Program-made: the position numbers and the translations under genes | Notes under the pieces: model-generated | The model's database searches: none | What the model was told of the DNA's origin: nothing | Seen by the model: the letters and a program-made list of their open reading frames with translations, nothing else | NCBI GenBank assembly: GCA_965277345.1 | Contig: CBDICI010000004.1 | Coordinates: forward strand, 496,001-560,000 | Direction of reading: 5' to 3' | From: CAIOYC01 sp965277345 | GTDB lineage: Bacteria > Pseudomonadota > Alphaproteobacteria > Caulobacterales > Caulobacteraceae | Length of the DNA stretch: 64,000 nucleotides | Part shown: piece by piece, positions 1-7,933 of the stretch | Layout: every line of letters starts with the position of its first letter | Position numbering within the stretch: position 1 is the first letter of the stretch

Positions 1-417
1 GCCGGCTTCCGCCTCGCGGGTCACGAGGTGGAGGTGACGCTGAAGCCCCGCGGCGGCGGCGATACGGAGACGATCCGCGTGGCGCGGGTGGTGAACTGCA
101 CCGGGCCGGCCAGTGATCTCGACCGTCTGGCCGTCCCCTTGATCGAAAGCCTGCGTGCTTTGGCGGCGATCAGGCCCGACCCGCTGGGCCTCGGCCTGGA
201 TAGCGACGACTGCGCCGTGATCGAGGCCGACGGCGCGGTGTCCACCTGGCTCTATGCCCTGGGGCCGCTGACCCGCCCGGCCTGGTGGGAGATCACGGCC
301 ACGCCCGAGATTGTCGTCCAGATCGACCGGCTGGTGTCGCGCCTTTCGCGCGAAGATTCCGTGGGGGTGAAGGCGGACGCGGCGTCGGCCTTCCTCGACC
401 TTGGCGCAGGGATCTGA
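1..417 (+). CDS. FAD/NAD(P)-binding protein, C-terminal part (cut by window edge)
   Basis: The reading frame is open from base 1 and ends at TGA 415-417, so only the last 138 residues are present. The segment contains the motif VNCTGP near its start, typical of the COG4529 (YdhS-like) FAD/NAD(P)-binding proteins, followed by a region with a LGPLTRPAWWEITA stretch seen near the C-terminus of that family. It is probably a flavin-dependent oxidoreductase of unknown substrate. The N-terminal dinucleotide-binding fold lies outside the window, so the family call rests on the C-terminal third only. Confidence 0.65.
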   Translation, partial: AGFRLAGHEVEVTLKPRGGGDTETIRVARVVNCTGPASDLDRLAVPLIESLRALAAIRPDPLGLGLDSDDCAVIEADGAVSTWLYALGPLTRPAWWEITATPEIVVQIDRLVSRLSREDSVGVKADAASAFLDLGAGI

Positions 418-534
418 CGCGCGCGGGGCCGCGAAAATATCTGGCCGGCCTCCTTCCCAGAAAGGCCCAAAACCCTTATGTAGCGGCCGTTGGCAGCACC
501 CCTCGGGGCGCACCCCCACGGTCTACGGAACAAT

Positions 535-918
535 ATGCAGCCCAAGAATACCGGCTTCGCCGATCGCCTCTCCACAGCCGCCGAGGCGAAGAAGGCCCTT
601 CTCGAGAAATTCAAGCCCAAGCCGATGGTCACGGCCGACAACCTCGAAGACCGCGAGACACGCCGTCTTGCCGAACTCGAAGCCGTCCGCGCCCAACGCG
701 CTTCCGAAAAGGAAACGGCGCGGGTCGATCGTCTGGTCAAGGCCGAAGCGGCCCGCAAGGCCAAGATCGAATCCGACATGGCCGCGCTCGAGGCCAAACG
801 CAACGCGATCAAGACCCGCAAGGCCAGCGAGAAGCAGGACGCCCAGCAGCGCAAGGCCGCCCGGATGGAGATTTACGGGCGGATGCGCCCCTCCGGCGAA
901 AGCATCGAAGCGGACTGA
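535..918 (+). CDS. DUF6481-like small coiled-coil protein
   Basis: A 127-residue, highly charged protein made almost entirely of Ala, Glu, Lys and Arg, predicted to be one long helix or coiled coil (residues about 20-115). It resembles the DUF6481 proteins common in Caulobacterales and Sphingomonadales, whose function is unknown. The start at ATG 535 (MQPKNTGFADR) was preferred over an upstream in-frame start at 490 because the extra residues are non-helical and unlike the family. It has no signal peptide and is probably cytoplasmic. Confidence 0.6.
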   Translation: MQPKNTGFADRLSTAAEAKKALLEKFKPKPMVTADNLEDRETRRLAELEAVRAQRASEKETARVDRLVKAEAARKAKIESDMAALEAKRNAIKTRKASEKQDAQQRKAARMEIYGRMRPSGESIEAD

Positions 919-960
919 TCCGGCCCGGACTCGGTCCCACGGGCCGCCCCGGGCGCCGCC

Positions 961-1338
961 CTAGTTTGTCGTCTTCAGATAGGCGATGATGTTGGCCCGA
1001 TCGCCGGCATCGGTCACGGCCGTGAACATCTTGCCGCCCGGGTCGAACTTCACCGGCGACGCCAGATAGGTGTCGAGCTGCGCGGCGGTCCAGGTTCCGC
1101 CCGCGCCCTTGGCCTTCAACGCCGGTGAATAGTTGTAGTCGGACAACGCCGCGATCTTGCGGCCGAAGACGCCTTTCAGCGAGGGCGCGACGGCCGTCGA
1201 CTTGATCTCCGCTGTCGTGTGGCAGGCGGCGCAACGGCCGCCGAACGCGCTCGTGCCGGCGGCGGCGTCCTGAGCAGCGGCGCCGCCCCCAGCCGTCAGA
1301 ACCAGGCCCAGTCCGATCAGTGCGGTCATCGATCGCAT
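961..1338 (-). CDS. Secreted c-type cytochrome
   Basis: A 125-residue protein with an N-terminal signal peptide ending near AAAQ, one haem-binding CAACH motif around residue 38, and a downstream GGKMFT segment that can provide the axial methionine. This is the layout of a small class I cytochrome c carrying electrons in the periplasm. ATG 1338 was chosen because it starts directly on the hydrophobic leader and is preceded by GGGGAT. An alternative ATG at 1356 adds six residues. It sits next to a decayed molybdenum hydroxylase gene, a family often partnered with cytochromes c, so it may be the leftover electron acceptor. That link is inference. Confidence 0.8.
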   Translation of the reverse strand: MRSMTALIGLGLVLTAGGGAAAQDAAAGTSAFGGRCAACHTTAEIKSTAVAPSLKGVFGRKIAALSDYNYSPALKAKGAGGTWTAAQLDTYLASPVKFDPGGKMFTAVTDAGDRANIIAYLKTTN

Positions 1339-1451
1339 GGCGTATCCCCTCGTCATGGTGCGTGATGCCCGTTCAGCCTAGCCGTATTGGGTATCGGTTG
1401 AACAGGCGCTATGGTCTGAACGGGCGCCAGACAGGGGGGTGCGCAATAGCT

Positions 1452-1935
1452 GTGCAACTCGACATCAACGGCAGGACCTATCAGGCAGCGTCCGATCCGG
1501 ACACACCGCTGTTATGGGTGCTGCGAAATGAACTGCACCTGACCGGGACGAAATACGGTTCTGGCATCGCCGCCTGCGGCGCGTGCACCGCGCACCGTGC
1601 ACGCGGACGGTCAGCCGATTCGTGCGTGTGGTGATGGAGCACACCATCGACCAGTTGGCCGCCCGGGCGAAGATGGACCCCGTGGAGTACCGGCGCGCCC
1701 TGCTGACCAAGGCCGGCGCGACCCGGCACCTGGTCGTGCTGAGCAGAACTTTGACACCTATCGCGTGCTGCGCATGAGCGAGGCGCCGGCCATCGACTGC
1801 CATATCGTGCCCTCGGCGGCGCATCCCACGGGCGAGGGCGAACCCGGCACGCCCGTGATCATCCCCGCCATCGCCAACTCCCTCCTCGCCGGCGGCCATG
1901 GACCCACAACGAGCCTGCCGTTCGTGAAAACGTAA
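1452..1935 (+). pseudogene. Remnant of isoquinoline 1-oxidoreductase-like (IorA/IorB) molybdenum hydroxylase genes
   Basis: From GTG 1452 a frame encodes VQLDINGRTYQ...DPDTPLLWVLRNEL...CGACTAH, the N-terminal plant-type [2Fe-2S] domain of an IorA-type small subunit; it fails at about 1590 and stops at 1634. From about 1628, in another frame, comes MEHTIDQLAARAKMDPVEYR, which matches the C-terminal third of the IorB molybdopterin subunit. About 1750, in a third frame, FDTYRVLRMSEAPAIDCHIV and GEPGTPVIIPAIANSL give the extreme C-terminus, ending at 1935. Two genes of roughly 450 and 2200 bases have collapsed into under 500 bases by deletion and frameshift. No functional product is expected. Confidence 0.75.
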
Positions 1936-2024
1936 GTGAAGTTGAAAAGCGCTTTACAAATTAAAGCAACCGGGCTTATAAGCCTGTTAGGCGCGGCGGG
2001 TGGCCGCCGGCTTGAGGGAGGAAG

Positions 2025-2969
2025 ATGATGTCCGTGCGGATGATGACCATGGCCGCTGCGGGGCTGGCGCTGTTCGGAGGAACCGGGCTCGCCACCGGCG
2101 TCTTCGCCCCCGCCCAGGCCCAGACGGCTCCCGCCACCGACCCGAACCGACTGTTCGCCGACTCCAAACTGGTCGTCGGCGAGCGCATCTCGGTTGAGGT
2201 GGTGGGCAAGGGGCCGGACCTGATCCTGGTCCCTGGCCTGTCCTCCTCGCGCGAGACCTGGCGGCGCACCGCGGAGCGACTGCGCGGCCGGTACCGGCTG
2301 CACCTCGTGCAGGTGGCGGGGTTCGCCGGAGAGCCCAGCCGCAGCAATGCCAGCGGTCCGGTGCTGGAGCCCACCGCCGAGGCCATAGACGCCTATATCG
2401 TCGCGGCGCACCTGTCGCCCGCCGTCTATATCGGCCACTCGCTCGGTGGGACCATGGGGCTGTATATCGCCCAGCATCACCCGGAACATCTGGACAAGCT
2501 ACTGCTGGTGGACAGCCTGCCCTTCTTCGGCGTGCTGATGGGCGGCCCCGCCGCGACCTCCGCCAGTGTCAAGCCGATCGCCGAACAGATGGAGCGCGCC
2601 ACGAGCGGCGGCGGAACCGGTTACGATCCCACGCCGATGCTGGCGGCCATGGTGAAGGACCCGCAAGGCTTGAAGATCGTCCTGGCGTCGAGCAAGGCGT
2701 CCGACGGCAAGACGGTGGGCCGGGCCATGGCCGAAGATATGATGCTGGACCTGCGCCCAGGCCTCGCCGCGATGAAGACGCCGGTTACCCTCATCTATCC
2801 CTACGAGGCAGGCCGCGTGCCCTTGGCGCAGTGGGACGGCCTCTACAACAGCCAGTTCGCACCCTTGCCGACCAAGACCCTGGTGCGCGTGGACGACAGC
2901 CGCCACTTCGTCATGTACGACCAGCCCGCCAAGTTCGACGCGGCGCTGGACGCCTTCCTGGCCAAGTAG
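2025..2969 (+). CDS. Exported alpha/beta hydrolase
   Basis: A 314-residue protein with a signal peptide ending near AQAQ (about residue 36) and an alpha/beta hydrolase fold. The nucleophile elbow is GHSLGG at about residue 140, and a late SRHFVMYDQP segment probably carries the catalytic histidine. Substrate cannot be told from sequence. The start at ATG 2025 (a second ATG follows at 2028) is supported by GAGGGAGGAAG just upstream. It follows the decayed oxidoreductase and precedes a convergent methyltransferase-like gene. It is probably periplasmic. Confidence 0.8.
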   Translation: MMSVRMMTMAAAGLALFGGTGLATGVFAPAQAQTAPATDPNRLFADSKLVVGERISVEVVGKGPDLILVPGLSSSRETWRRTAERLRGRYRLHLVQVAGFAGEPSRSNASGPVLEPTAEAIDAYIVAAHLSPAVYIGHSLGGTMGLYIAQHHPEHLDKLLLVDSLPFFGVLMGGPAATSASVKPIAEQMERATSGGGTGYDPTPMLAAMVKDPQGLKIVLASSKASDGKTVGRAMAEDMMLDLRPGLAAMKTPVTLIYPYEAGRVPLAQWDGLYNSQFAPLPTKTLVRVDDSRHFVMYDQPAKFDAALDAFLAK

Positions 2970-2976
2970 CCTCCGT

Positions 2977-3669
2977 TCACCAGACCCCCGGCAGGAGGCG
3001 CCAGCGCACCTGCCGGGCATAGGCGTCGTAGCCTTCGAGGTCCAGGCGGAGCATCCGCTCCTCCCCCAGCGCCCGGACGCCGAAGGCCGCGGTGAGCAGC
3101 ATCGCGCCCGCCACCCCCACCCAGGAGCCGAGCAGCAGGGCCACGCCCACAAGATAGAGCGCGGACGCCGCATACATGGGATGGCGCACGTACCGGTAAG
3201 GACCGGCGGTGACGACGGTCTGGCCCCGCTCGGTCTGGATGCGGATTTGCGGTGCGGCGAAGCTGTTGACGGCGAAGGTCCACCAAACGCCGCCAAAGCC
3301 GACCAGCACCACCAGTCCGCCAACGATCTCGACCCCCGCCGGCGCCCCCGACCATCCGAAGCGCCGGTCCAACCCAATGACGGCGATCCACCCGAGGAAA
3401 CCCAGCCCGATCCCGACGATCAACGCCGTGTCGCGCCGGGTCTGGTTGCGGGCGAAGGGCGAGCTCAGCCGCGATTGCATCAGCGCCGGGTCGTGGCGTT
3501 TCAGCCAGACGCTGATCGTCATGGAAACGCCTCCCATGCCGACCAGAAACACCCAGGCCTCGGTCCAGTGCACCGTTCCCGCGCATCCGAGCAGGATGGC
3601 GCCCAGCACCGCCAGCATCAGCGCCGTCTGCACCGCCGTCCTCGCCAGCATGTGAGCCTCCGTCCGCAT
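2977..3669 (-). CDS. Isoprenylcysteine carboxyl methyltransferase (ICMT/PEMT)-family membrane protein
   Basis: About 230 residues with several hydrophobic segments and the motif GPYRYVRHPMYA, which binds S-adenosylmethionine in the ICMT/phospholipid methyltransferase superfamily. In bacteria the substrate of these integral membrane methyltransferases is mostly unknown, possibly lipids or small molecules. The start at ATG 3669 (MRTEAHML) is preferred because the longer frame up to 3735 would overlap the divergent hydrolase gene at 3716. It converges with the upstream hydrolase, ending 7 bases after it. Confidence 0.75.
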   Translation of the reverse strand: MRTEAHMLARTAVQTALMLAVLGAILLGCAGTVHWTEAWVFLVGMGGVSMTISVWLKRHDPALMQSRLSSPFARNQTRRDTALIVGIGLGFLGWIAVIGLDRRFGWSGAPAGVEIVGGLVVLVGFGGVWWTFAVNSFAAPQIRIQTERGQTVVTAGPYRYVRHPMYAASALYLVGVALLLGSWVGVAGAMLLTAAFGVRALGEERMLRLDLEGYDAYARQVRWRLLPGVW

Positions 3670-3715
3670 CGCGCGCATCCTAGCCTTGACGCCCGTGCCC
3701 ACCATATGAGCGCGC

Positions 3716-4600
3716 ATGTCCGCCCCGCTAGCCACCCTGACCCAGATCCCGCCGCCGCGCGGGCGGATGGTCGATATCGGTGGGCGGGCGCTGCGGGTGG
3801 TGATCGAGGGCGAGCGGAGCGACCGTCCGCTGCTGGTCTGCGAGGCCGGCGCCTTCGGCTCGGCGGCCGACTGGGCGGTGATCCAGGCAGCGCTGTCGCC
3901 CCGCGCCCGCGTGCTCGCCTATGACCGCGCCGGGCTCGGCTATTCCGATCCGGGGCCGGACCCCCGCGACAGCCTGGCCATCGCCGACGACCTGCGCGCC
4001 CTGCTCGACGCGCTGGAGGAAAAGCCGCCCTACATCCTGATCGGCCATTCCATGGCGGCGGTGCACCTGCAGGTGTTCGCCCTCCGCTGGCCGGCGGAGG
4101 TGGCCGGCGTGGTGCTGCTCGACGCCATTCCGGCGGAGGCGCTGGCCCGCCCCACGGTGCGCCGCTTCGTGGCTGGCGCCCGGCGGATGGGCGATCTGGC
4201 GCGTACCGGCTCGCGCTTCATGCTCACCGCCCTCTCCGCTCCCTTCCTCGGCGACGCCATCGGCCTCGACGGCGAGCCGCACGCGGAAAAGCTCCGCGCC
4301 TTCGCCTCGCCCCAGCACAACTACTGGTCCGCCAAGGAGCTGGATTGCTGGCTGACCGACGGCGCCCAGGCCCGGGCGATCGGCGAGTTCGACCGCGAGA
4401 TGCCGCTCGCGGTCGTGACCGCCGGCCGCGCCCAGGCCTGGTGGAAGCGGATGCAGTCCGAACCCGCCCGCCGCTCCCGTACCGGCTATGCGGAGAACAT
4501 CACCCGCGCCGGCCATGCCTCCCTGCTCGGCCCCAGACACCGCGACGCGGTGGTGCGCGCGGTGGAGTTCGTCCTGCGCGGCGCGCTGGCCAGACGCTGA
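3716..4600 (+). CDS. Alpha/beta hydrolase
   Basis: A 294-residue cytoplasmic-looking hydrolase without a signal peptide. It has the family pattern: AYDRAGLGYSDPG before the nucleophile, the elbow GHSMAA at about residue 110, and GHASLLG near the C-terminus offering the catalytic histidine. It is similar in architecture to haloperoxidase/epoxide-hydrolase-like enzymes, but its substrate is unknown. It is divergent from the ICMT-like gene with a 46-base spacer, and is followed 43 bases downstream by the ABC transporter pair. Confidence 0.78.
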   Translation: MSAPLATLTQIPPPRGRMVDIGGRALRVVIEGERSDRPLLVCEAGAFGSAADWAVIQAALSPRARVLAYDRAGLGYSDPGPDPRDSLAIADDLRALLDALEEKPPYILIGHSMAAVHLQVFALRWPAEVAGVVLLDAIPAEALARPTVRRFVAGARRMGDLARTGSRFMLTALSAPFLGDAIGLDGEPHAEKLRAFASPQHNYWSAKELDCWLTDGAQARAIGEFDREMPLAVVTAGRAQAWWKRMQSEPARRSRTGYAENITRAGHASLLGPRHRDAVVRAVEFVLRGALARR

Positions 4601-4643
4601 CGCCGCGCGCTAGGCTCATCGCCGAATCGGTGAGGGGCCGGGA

Positions 4644-5546
4644 ATGGACGCAGCACTGAGCCTTACGGGGGTGTCCAAGCGGTATGGCGACTTCCGCGCC
4701 GTGGATGACCTGTCGTTCCAGGTCCAGCCGGGCCGCATCTTCGGCTTTCTGGGGCCAAACGGCGCGGGCAAGACCACCTCGATCCGCATGGCGCTGGGGC
4801 TGGTGACGCCCACGGCCGGCGCCATCGGCATCCTCGGCGCCGACGACGCGCGCAAGGTGAAGGACCGCATCGGCTTCCTGCCCGAGGAACGGGGCCTCTA
4901 TCGCCGCATGACGCCGGTGCAGGCGGTGGTGTTCTTCGCCGGGCTGAAGGGCGTGCCCACGGCGGTGGCCAAAAAGCGCGGCGTCGAGATGCTGGAGGCC
5001 CAGGGCCTCGGCGCCGCCATGCACCGGCCGATGAAGGCGCTGTCCAAGGGCATGGCGCAGAAGGTGCAACTGATCACCGCCCTGGCGCACCAGCCGGACC
5101 TGGTCATCCTGGACGAGCCGTTCTCCGGCCTCGATCCGGTCAACCAGCAATCGCTGGAGACCCTGATCCGCGATCTGGCCAAACGCGGCGCCACGGTGAT
5201 CTTCTCCACCCACGTGATGGCCCATGCGGAACGGCTGTGCGAGCGGGTGGTGTTGCTGGCCAAGGGCCGGAAAGCCTTCGACGGCACGGTGGACGAGGCG
5301 CGCGCCGCCGCCCCCCGCCGCCTGCTGCTGGAGGGTCCGGCGGGCGACGACCAGATCAGGGCCCTGCCCGGCGTAGCCGACGTCGCCACCGATGAGGCCG
5401 GCGTGCGTACCGCCTCGCTCGTCCCCGGCGCCGCGGCCTATGACACCTTGCGCGCCGCCTTCGCCCAGGGGGTGGAGCTCAGCCGGTTCGAGATGCGGGA
5501 ACCCTCGCTGCACGACGCCTTCATCGTCCTCACTGAACAGAGCTGA
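4644..5546 (+). CDS. ABC transporter ATP-binding protein (NatA/ABC-2 type)
   Basis: A 300-residue ATPase with Walker A GPNGAGKTT at about residue 40, a variant signature LSKGMAQKVQL at about residue 133, Walker B LVILDEPFSGLDP, and the switch histidine in FSTHVM. The C-terminal part after residue 220 resembles the extension seen in NatA-type sodium/drug export ATPases. The start ATG 4644 follows GAGGGG. The next gene begins 4 bases after its stop and encodes the matching permease, so the two form one exporter at the inner membrane. Confidence 0.88.
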   Translation: MDAALSLTGVSKRYGDFRAVDDLSFQVQPGRIFGFLGPNGAGKTTSIRMALGLVTPTAGAIGILGADDARKVKDRIGFLPEERGLYRRMTPVQAVVFFAGLKGVPTAVAKKRGVEMLEAQGLGAAMHRPMKALSKGMAQKVQLITALAHQPDLVILDEPFSGLDPVNQQSLETLIRDLAKRGATVIFSTHVMAHAERLCERVVLLAKGRKAFDGTVDEARAAAPRRLLLEGPAGDDQIRALPGVADVATDEAGVRTASLVPGAAAYDTLRAAFAQGVELSRFEMREPSLHDAFIVLTEQS

Positions 5547-5550
5547 GACC

Positions 5551-6834
5551 ATGAAACGCCTCCTCCGCATCGCGGCGCGCGAGTATCTGAGCTACCTGCG
5601 CACGCCCGGCTTCTGGCTGTCGCTGATCATGGCCCCCGCCATCGGCGCGCTCTCGGGTCTGGGTCCCATCTGGGCGGAGAGGTCCGCGCCGGTGCGCACC
5701 GTGGCTATCGTCGACTTTTCCCATGCGGGCGCGGCGGTGGCCCACACCCTCGCGGCCGAGAACAATCCCCGCTCCATCCGGGTGATCGCGCCGCCGCCGG
5801 AGGTGGCCGCCGCAACTCCAGAGCAGGCAAGGGCGGCCCTTCAACCCTATCTGGCCGGCGAGCGAGTTCTGCCGGACGGCGGCAAACTCAACGCGGCGGC
5901 GATCCTCACCGGCGAGCCGCAGGCGATCTCCGTCGACCTGTGGAGCCGGGACGTGGGCGACGTTTCCCTGGGGTCGGCCGTGCGCCAGGCGGGGTCGGAG
6001 GTGATGCGGACCGAGCGGCTGCGGGCGCTCGGCGTCGATGCCGGCAAGCTGGCCGCGGCGGACGCGGCCAAGCCCAGTTTCCACGAGTTCTCACCCAAGG
6101 CGGCGTCGGGCGGGCGGGTGTCGCTGAAGGACCGGCTGCCCACCTTCGCCGCCTTGGGCCTGGCCTTCACCCTATGGATGATGACCGTCACCGGCGCGGG
6201 AATCCTGCTGAACAGCGTGATCGAGGAGAAGTCCAACCGAGTGCTGGAGGTGCTGCTCTCCTCGGCCTCGGTCCCCGAAATCCTCGGCGGCAAGATTCTG
6301 GGCGTGGCGGCGCTGGCGGCGACGGTGCTGGCGGTGTGGGGCGGCGCGGGCCTGATCGCGGTGGTCAGGTTCGCCCCGCCGGGTCTCGCCGACCAGATGG
6401 CGGCCGCCCTGATGACGCATGGCCTGATCGCGATCTTCCTGGCCTATTTCGTGTTGGGCTATCTGATGTACGCCTCGATCTTCGTGGCCATCGGCGCCTT
6501 CTGCGAGACCCCGCGCGAGGCGCAGACCCTGGTCGGACCTTTGATGCTGATGCTGTCGTTGCCGATGATCTTCCTCAGCCAGGCGATCAAGCGGCCGGAT
6601 GCGCCGCTGCTGGAATGGCTGGCCTGGTTTCCGCCCTTCACCCCGTTCCTGATGACGGCGCGCGCCGCCTCGGGTCCGCCGTGGTGGGAGATCGCCGGGA
6701 CGCTCGCCCTGATGGCGGCGACCTCGACCGGGGTGGTGTGGATTTCCGGCCGCGCCTTCCGCGCCGGCGCCCTCTCCACTGCCAAGTTCGACCTGCCGAC
6801 CTTCCTGAAGGGCGTCGCCAGCGCCGGACGCTAG
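5551..6834 (+). CDS. ABC-2 type transporter permease (NatB-like)
   Basis: A 427-residue membrane protein with one N-terminal membrane segment (residues about 20-40), a large extracytoplasmic loop, and five or so C-terminal membrane helices from about residue 195 on. It includes the typical VIEEKSNRVLEVLLSS segment of ABC-2 exporters. It partners with the ATPase just upstream. The start at ATG 5551 begins MKRLLRIAAREYL, the usual cytoplasmic lead of NatB-type permeases. Its TAG stop overlaps the stop of the convergent downstream gene by 4 bases. The transported substrate (sodium, drug or lipid) is not known. Confidence 0.85.
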   Translation: MKRLLRIAAREYLSYLRTPGFWLSLIMAPAIGALSGLGPIWAERSAPVRTVAIVDFSHAGAAVAHTLAAENNPRSIRVIAPPPEVAAATPEQARAALQPYLAGERVLPDGGKLNAAAILTGEPQAISVDLWSRDVGDVSLGSAVRQAGSEVMRTERLRALGVDAGKLAAADAAKPSFHEFSPKAASGGRVSLKDRLPTFAALGLAFTLWMMTVTGAGILLNSVIEEKSNRVLEVLLSSASVPEILGGKILGVAALAATVLAVWGGAGLIAVVRFAPPGLADQMAAALMTHGLIAIFLAYFVLGYLMYASIFVAIGAFCETPREAQTLVGPLMLMLSLPMIFLSQAIKRPDAPLLEWLAWFPPFTPFLMTARAASGPPWWEIAGTLALMAATSTGVVWISGRAFRAGALSTAKFDLPTFLKGVASAGR

Positions 6835-7223
6835 CCTCCGACGACGGTAAGATTGCGGCGCGCCGGCGATGGCGTGATCAGGTCCACCCCCGCCTCCGCC
6901 AACACGGCTTCGGCCGAGGCGCCGATCCCCGCCACCAGCCATCGGCCGGGCTCTGCCGCCGACACCACGGTCACGCCGTGCTTGGGACAGAGCTTCAGGC
7001 ACCCCACCTCGACGATGCCTACCGGCGCGGCGCGACCCTTTAGCTTCGCCCCGCGCCCGGCAGGGCTGCCCTTCACCGCGCGCTTCATCGCCTTGGCCAG
7101 CCGCTCGTCCCCGTCCGGGCCGAAGCCCTCGTCGTGCAGCTTCTTCTGGCACTTGCGGCAGACCAGGACGGCGGCCCGCCAGTGGGCGCGCTCTGGGACG
7201 ATGGTTCCGTGTTTAACGCTCAT
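6831..7223 (-). CDS. Thioredoxin-like [2Fe-2S] ferredoxin-type or metal-binding small protein
   Basis: A 130-residue protein with two cysteine pairs, CRKC at about residue 22 and CLKLC at about residue 75. This spacing resembles the thioredoxin-fold [2Fe-2S] ferredoxin and DUF1636-type metal-binding proteins. The segment between them is very basic (about ten Lys/Arg). The start ATG 7223 is the first in frame after a stop. It converges on the ABC permease with a 4-base stop overlap and lies divergent from the Phd/VapC pair. The redox or metal role is inference; no partner is nearby. Confidence 0.6.
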   Translation of the reverse strand: MSVKHGTIVPERAHWRAAVLVCRKCQKKLHDEGFGPDGDERLAKAMKRAVKGSPAGRGAKLKGRAAPVGIVEVGCLKLCPKHGVTVVSAAEPGRWLVAGIGASAEAVLAEAGVDLITPSPARRNLTVVGG

Positions 7224-7265
7224 GCGACGCCAACGCCCGGCCGCCGCAGCCGTTGCCTTGCCGGA

Positions 7266-7290
7266 CTTAGCTAAGCATGTTAGCTAAGCA
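7266..7290. promoter_or_regulatory. Tandem palindromic operator of the Phd/VapC operon
   Basis: Two identical 11-base copies of TTAGCTAAGCA lie at 7267-7277 and 7280-7290, 13 bases apart, two bases before the antitoxin ATG. Each contains the palindrome TTAGCTAA, and the first extends to CTTAGCTAAG. Tandem palindromes at this place are the usual binding sites for autoregulating antitoxins of the Phd family. That the Phd-like protein binds here is inference. Confidence 0.6.
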
Positions 7291-7292
7291 CC

Positions 7293-7547
7293 ATGATCTT
7301 CACCGTCCACCAGGCCAAGACCCAGTTGTCCAAGCTGATCGCCCTCGCCGAAGCCGGCGAGGAGGTGATCATCGCGCGCGGCGCCACGCCGGTGGTGACG
7401 GTCCGGGCCGTGGCGGCAGCTGAAATAGTAAAGCCGGAGGTGCTTCAGCCTCGTGTGCCCGGACGATTGAAGGGGCAGATCGATCTTACCGATGCGTTCT
7501 TCGAGCCGCTGCCGGAGAATGAACTTCGGGCTTGGGAGGGCGATTGA
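7293..7547 (+). CDS. Antitoxin of Phd/YefM family
   Basis: An 84-residue protein starting MIFTVHQAKTQLSKLIALAE, the classical N-terminal DNA-binding and dimerisation domain of Phd/YefM antitoxins, followed by a C-terminal tail (FFEPLPENELRAWEG) that would wrap the toxin. It lies directly upstream of a PIN-domain toxin with a 4-base overlap. There is no clear Shine-Dalgarno sequence between the operator repeats and the ATG at 7293, so the mRNA may be leaderless. Confidence 0.88.
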   Translation: MIFTVHQAKTQLSKLIALAEAGEEVIIARGATPVVTVRAVAAAEIVKPEVLQPRVPGRLKGQIDLTDAFFEPLPENELRAWEGD

Positions 7548-7930
7548 GGCTTCTTCTAGACACCCATGCCCTGATCTGGTGGCTGAACGACTCGCCCAAT
7601 CTTGGCGCTGAGGCGCGCACCGCGATCGCCGAGCCCAACAGTGAAATATGGGTCAGCGCCGTCTCAGCTTTCGAGGTGACGACGAAATACCGGCTGGGCA
7701 AACTTCCCGAAGCCGCAAAGCTTGCGAGGGACTTCGATGGCGAGCGGATGCGCGAGGGTTTCTCGGCTCTCGACATCGCGGTGAGCCACGGCGTCGTCGC
7801 CGGCTCCATGCAGGGATCGCACCGGGACCCCTTCGACCGGTTGCTGATCGCCCAGGCGCTGATCGAGGGGCTGGTGCTGGTGTCCAACGAAGCGGTGTTC
7901 GACGCGTTCGGCGTGTCGCGGCTCTGGTAG
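7544..7930 (+). CDS. vapC: VapC-type PIN-domain toxin ribonuclease
   Basis: A 128-residue PIN domain protein with the acidic residues expected for Mg-dependent RNA cleavage: LLLDTHALIWWL at the start, a central Glu in SAFEVTTKYRLGK, and DPFDRLLIAQAL near residue 93. The start at TTG 7544 gives the usual MRLLLDTHALIW N-terminus and overlaps the antitoxin stop (TTGA). A second TTG at 7532 would add four residues. The family includes tRNA and rRNA cleaving toxins; its target here is unknown. Confidence 0.87.
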   Translation: MRLLLDTHALIWWLNDSPNLGAEARTAIAEPNSEIWVSAVSAFEVTTKYRLGKLPEAAKLARDFDGERMREGFSALDIAVSHGVVAGSMQGSHRDPFDRLLIAQALIEGLVLVSNEAVFDAFGVSRLW

Positions 7931-7933
7931 CGC

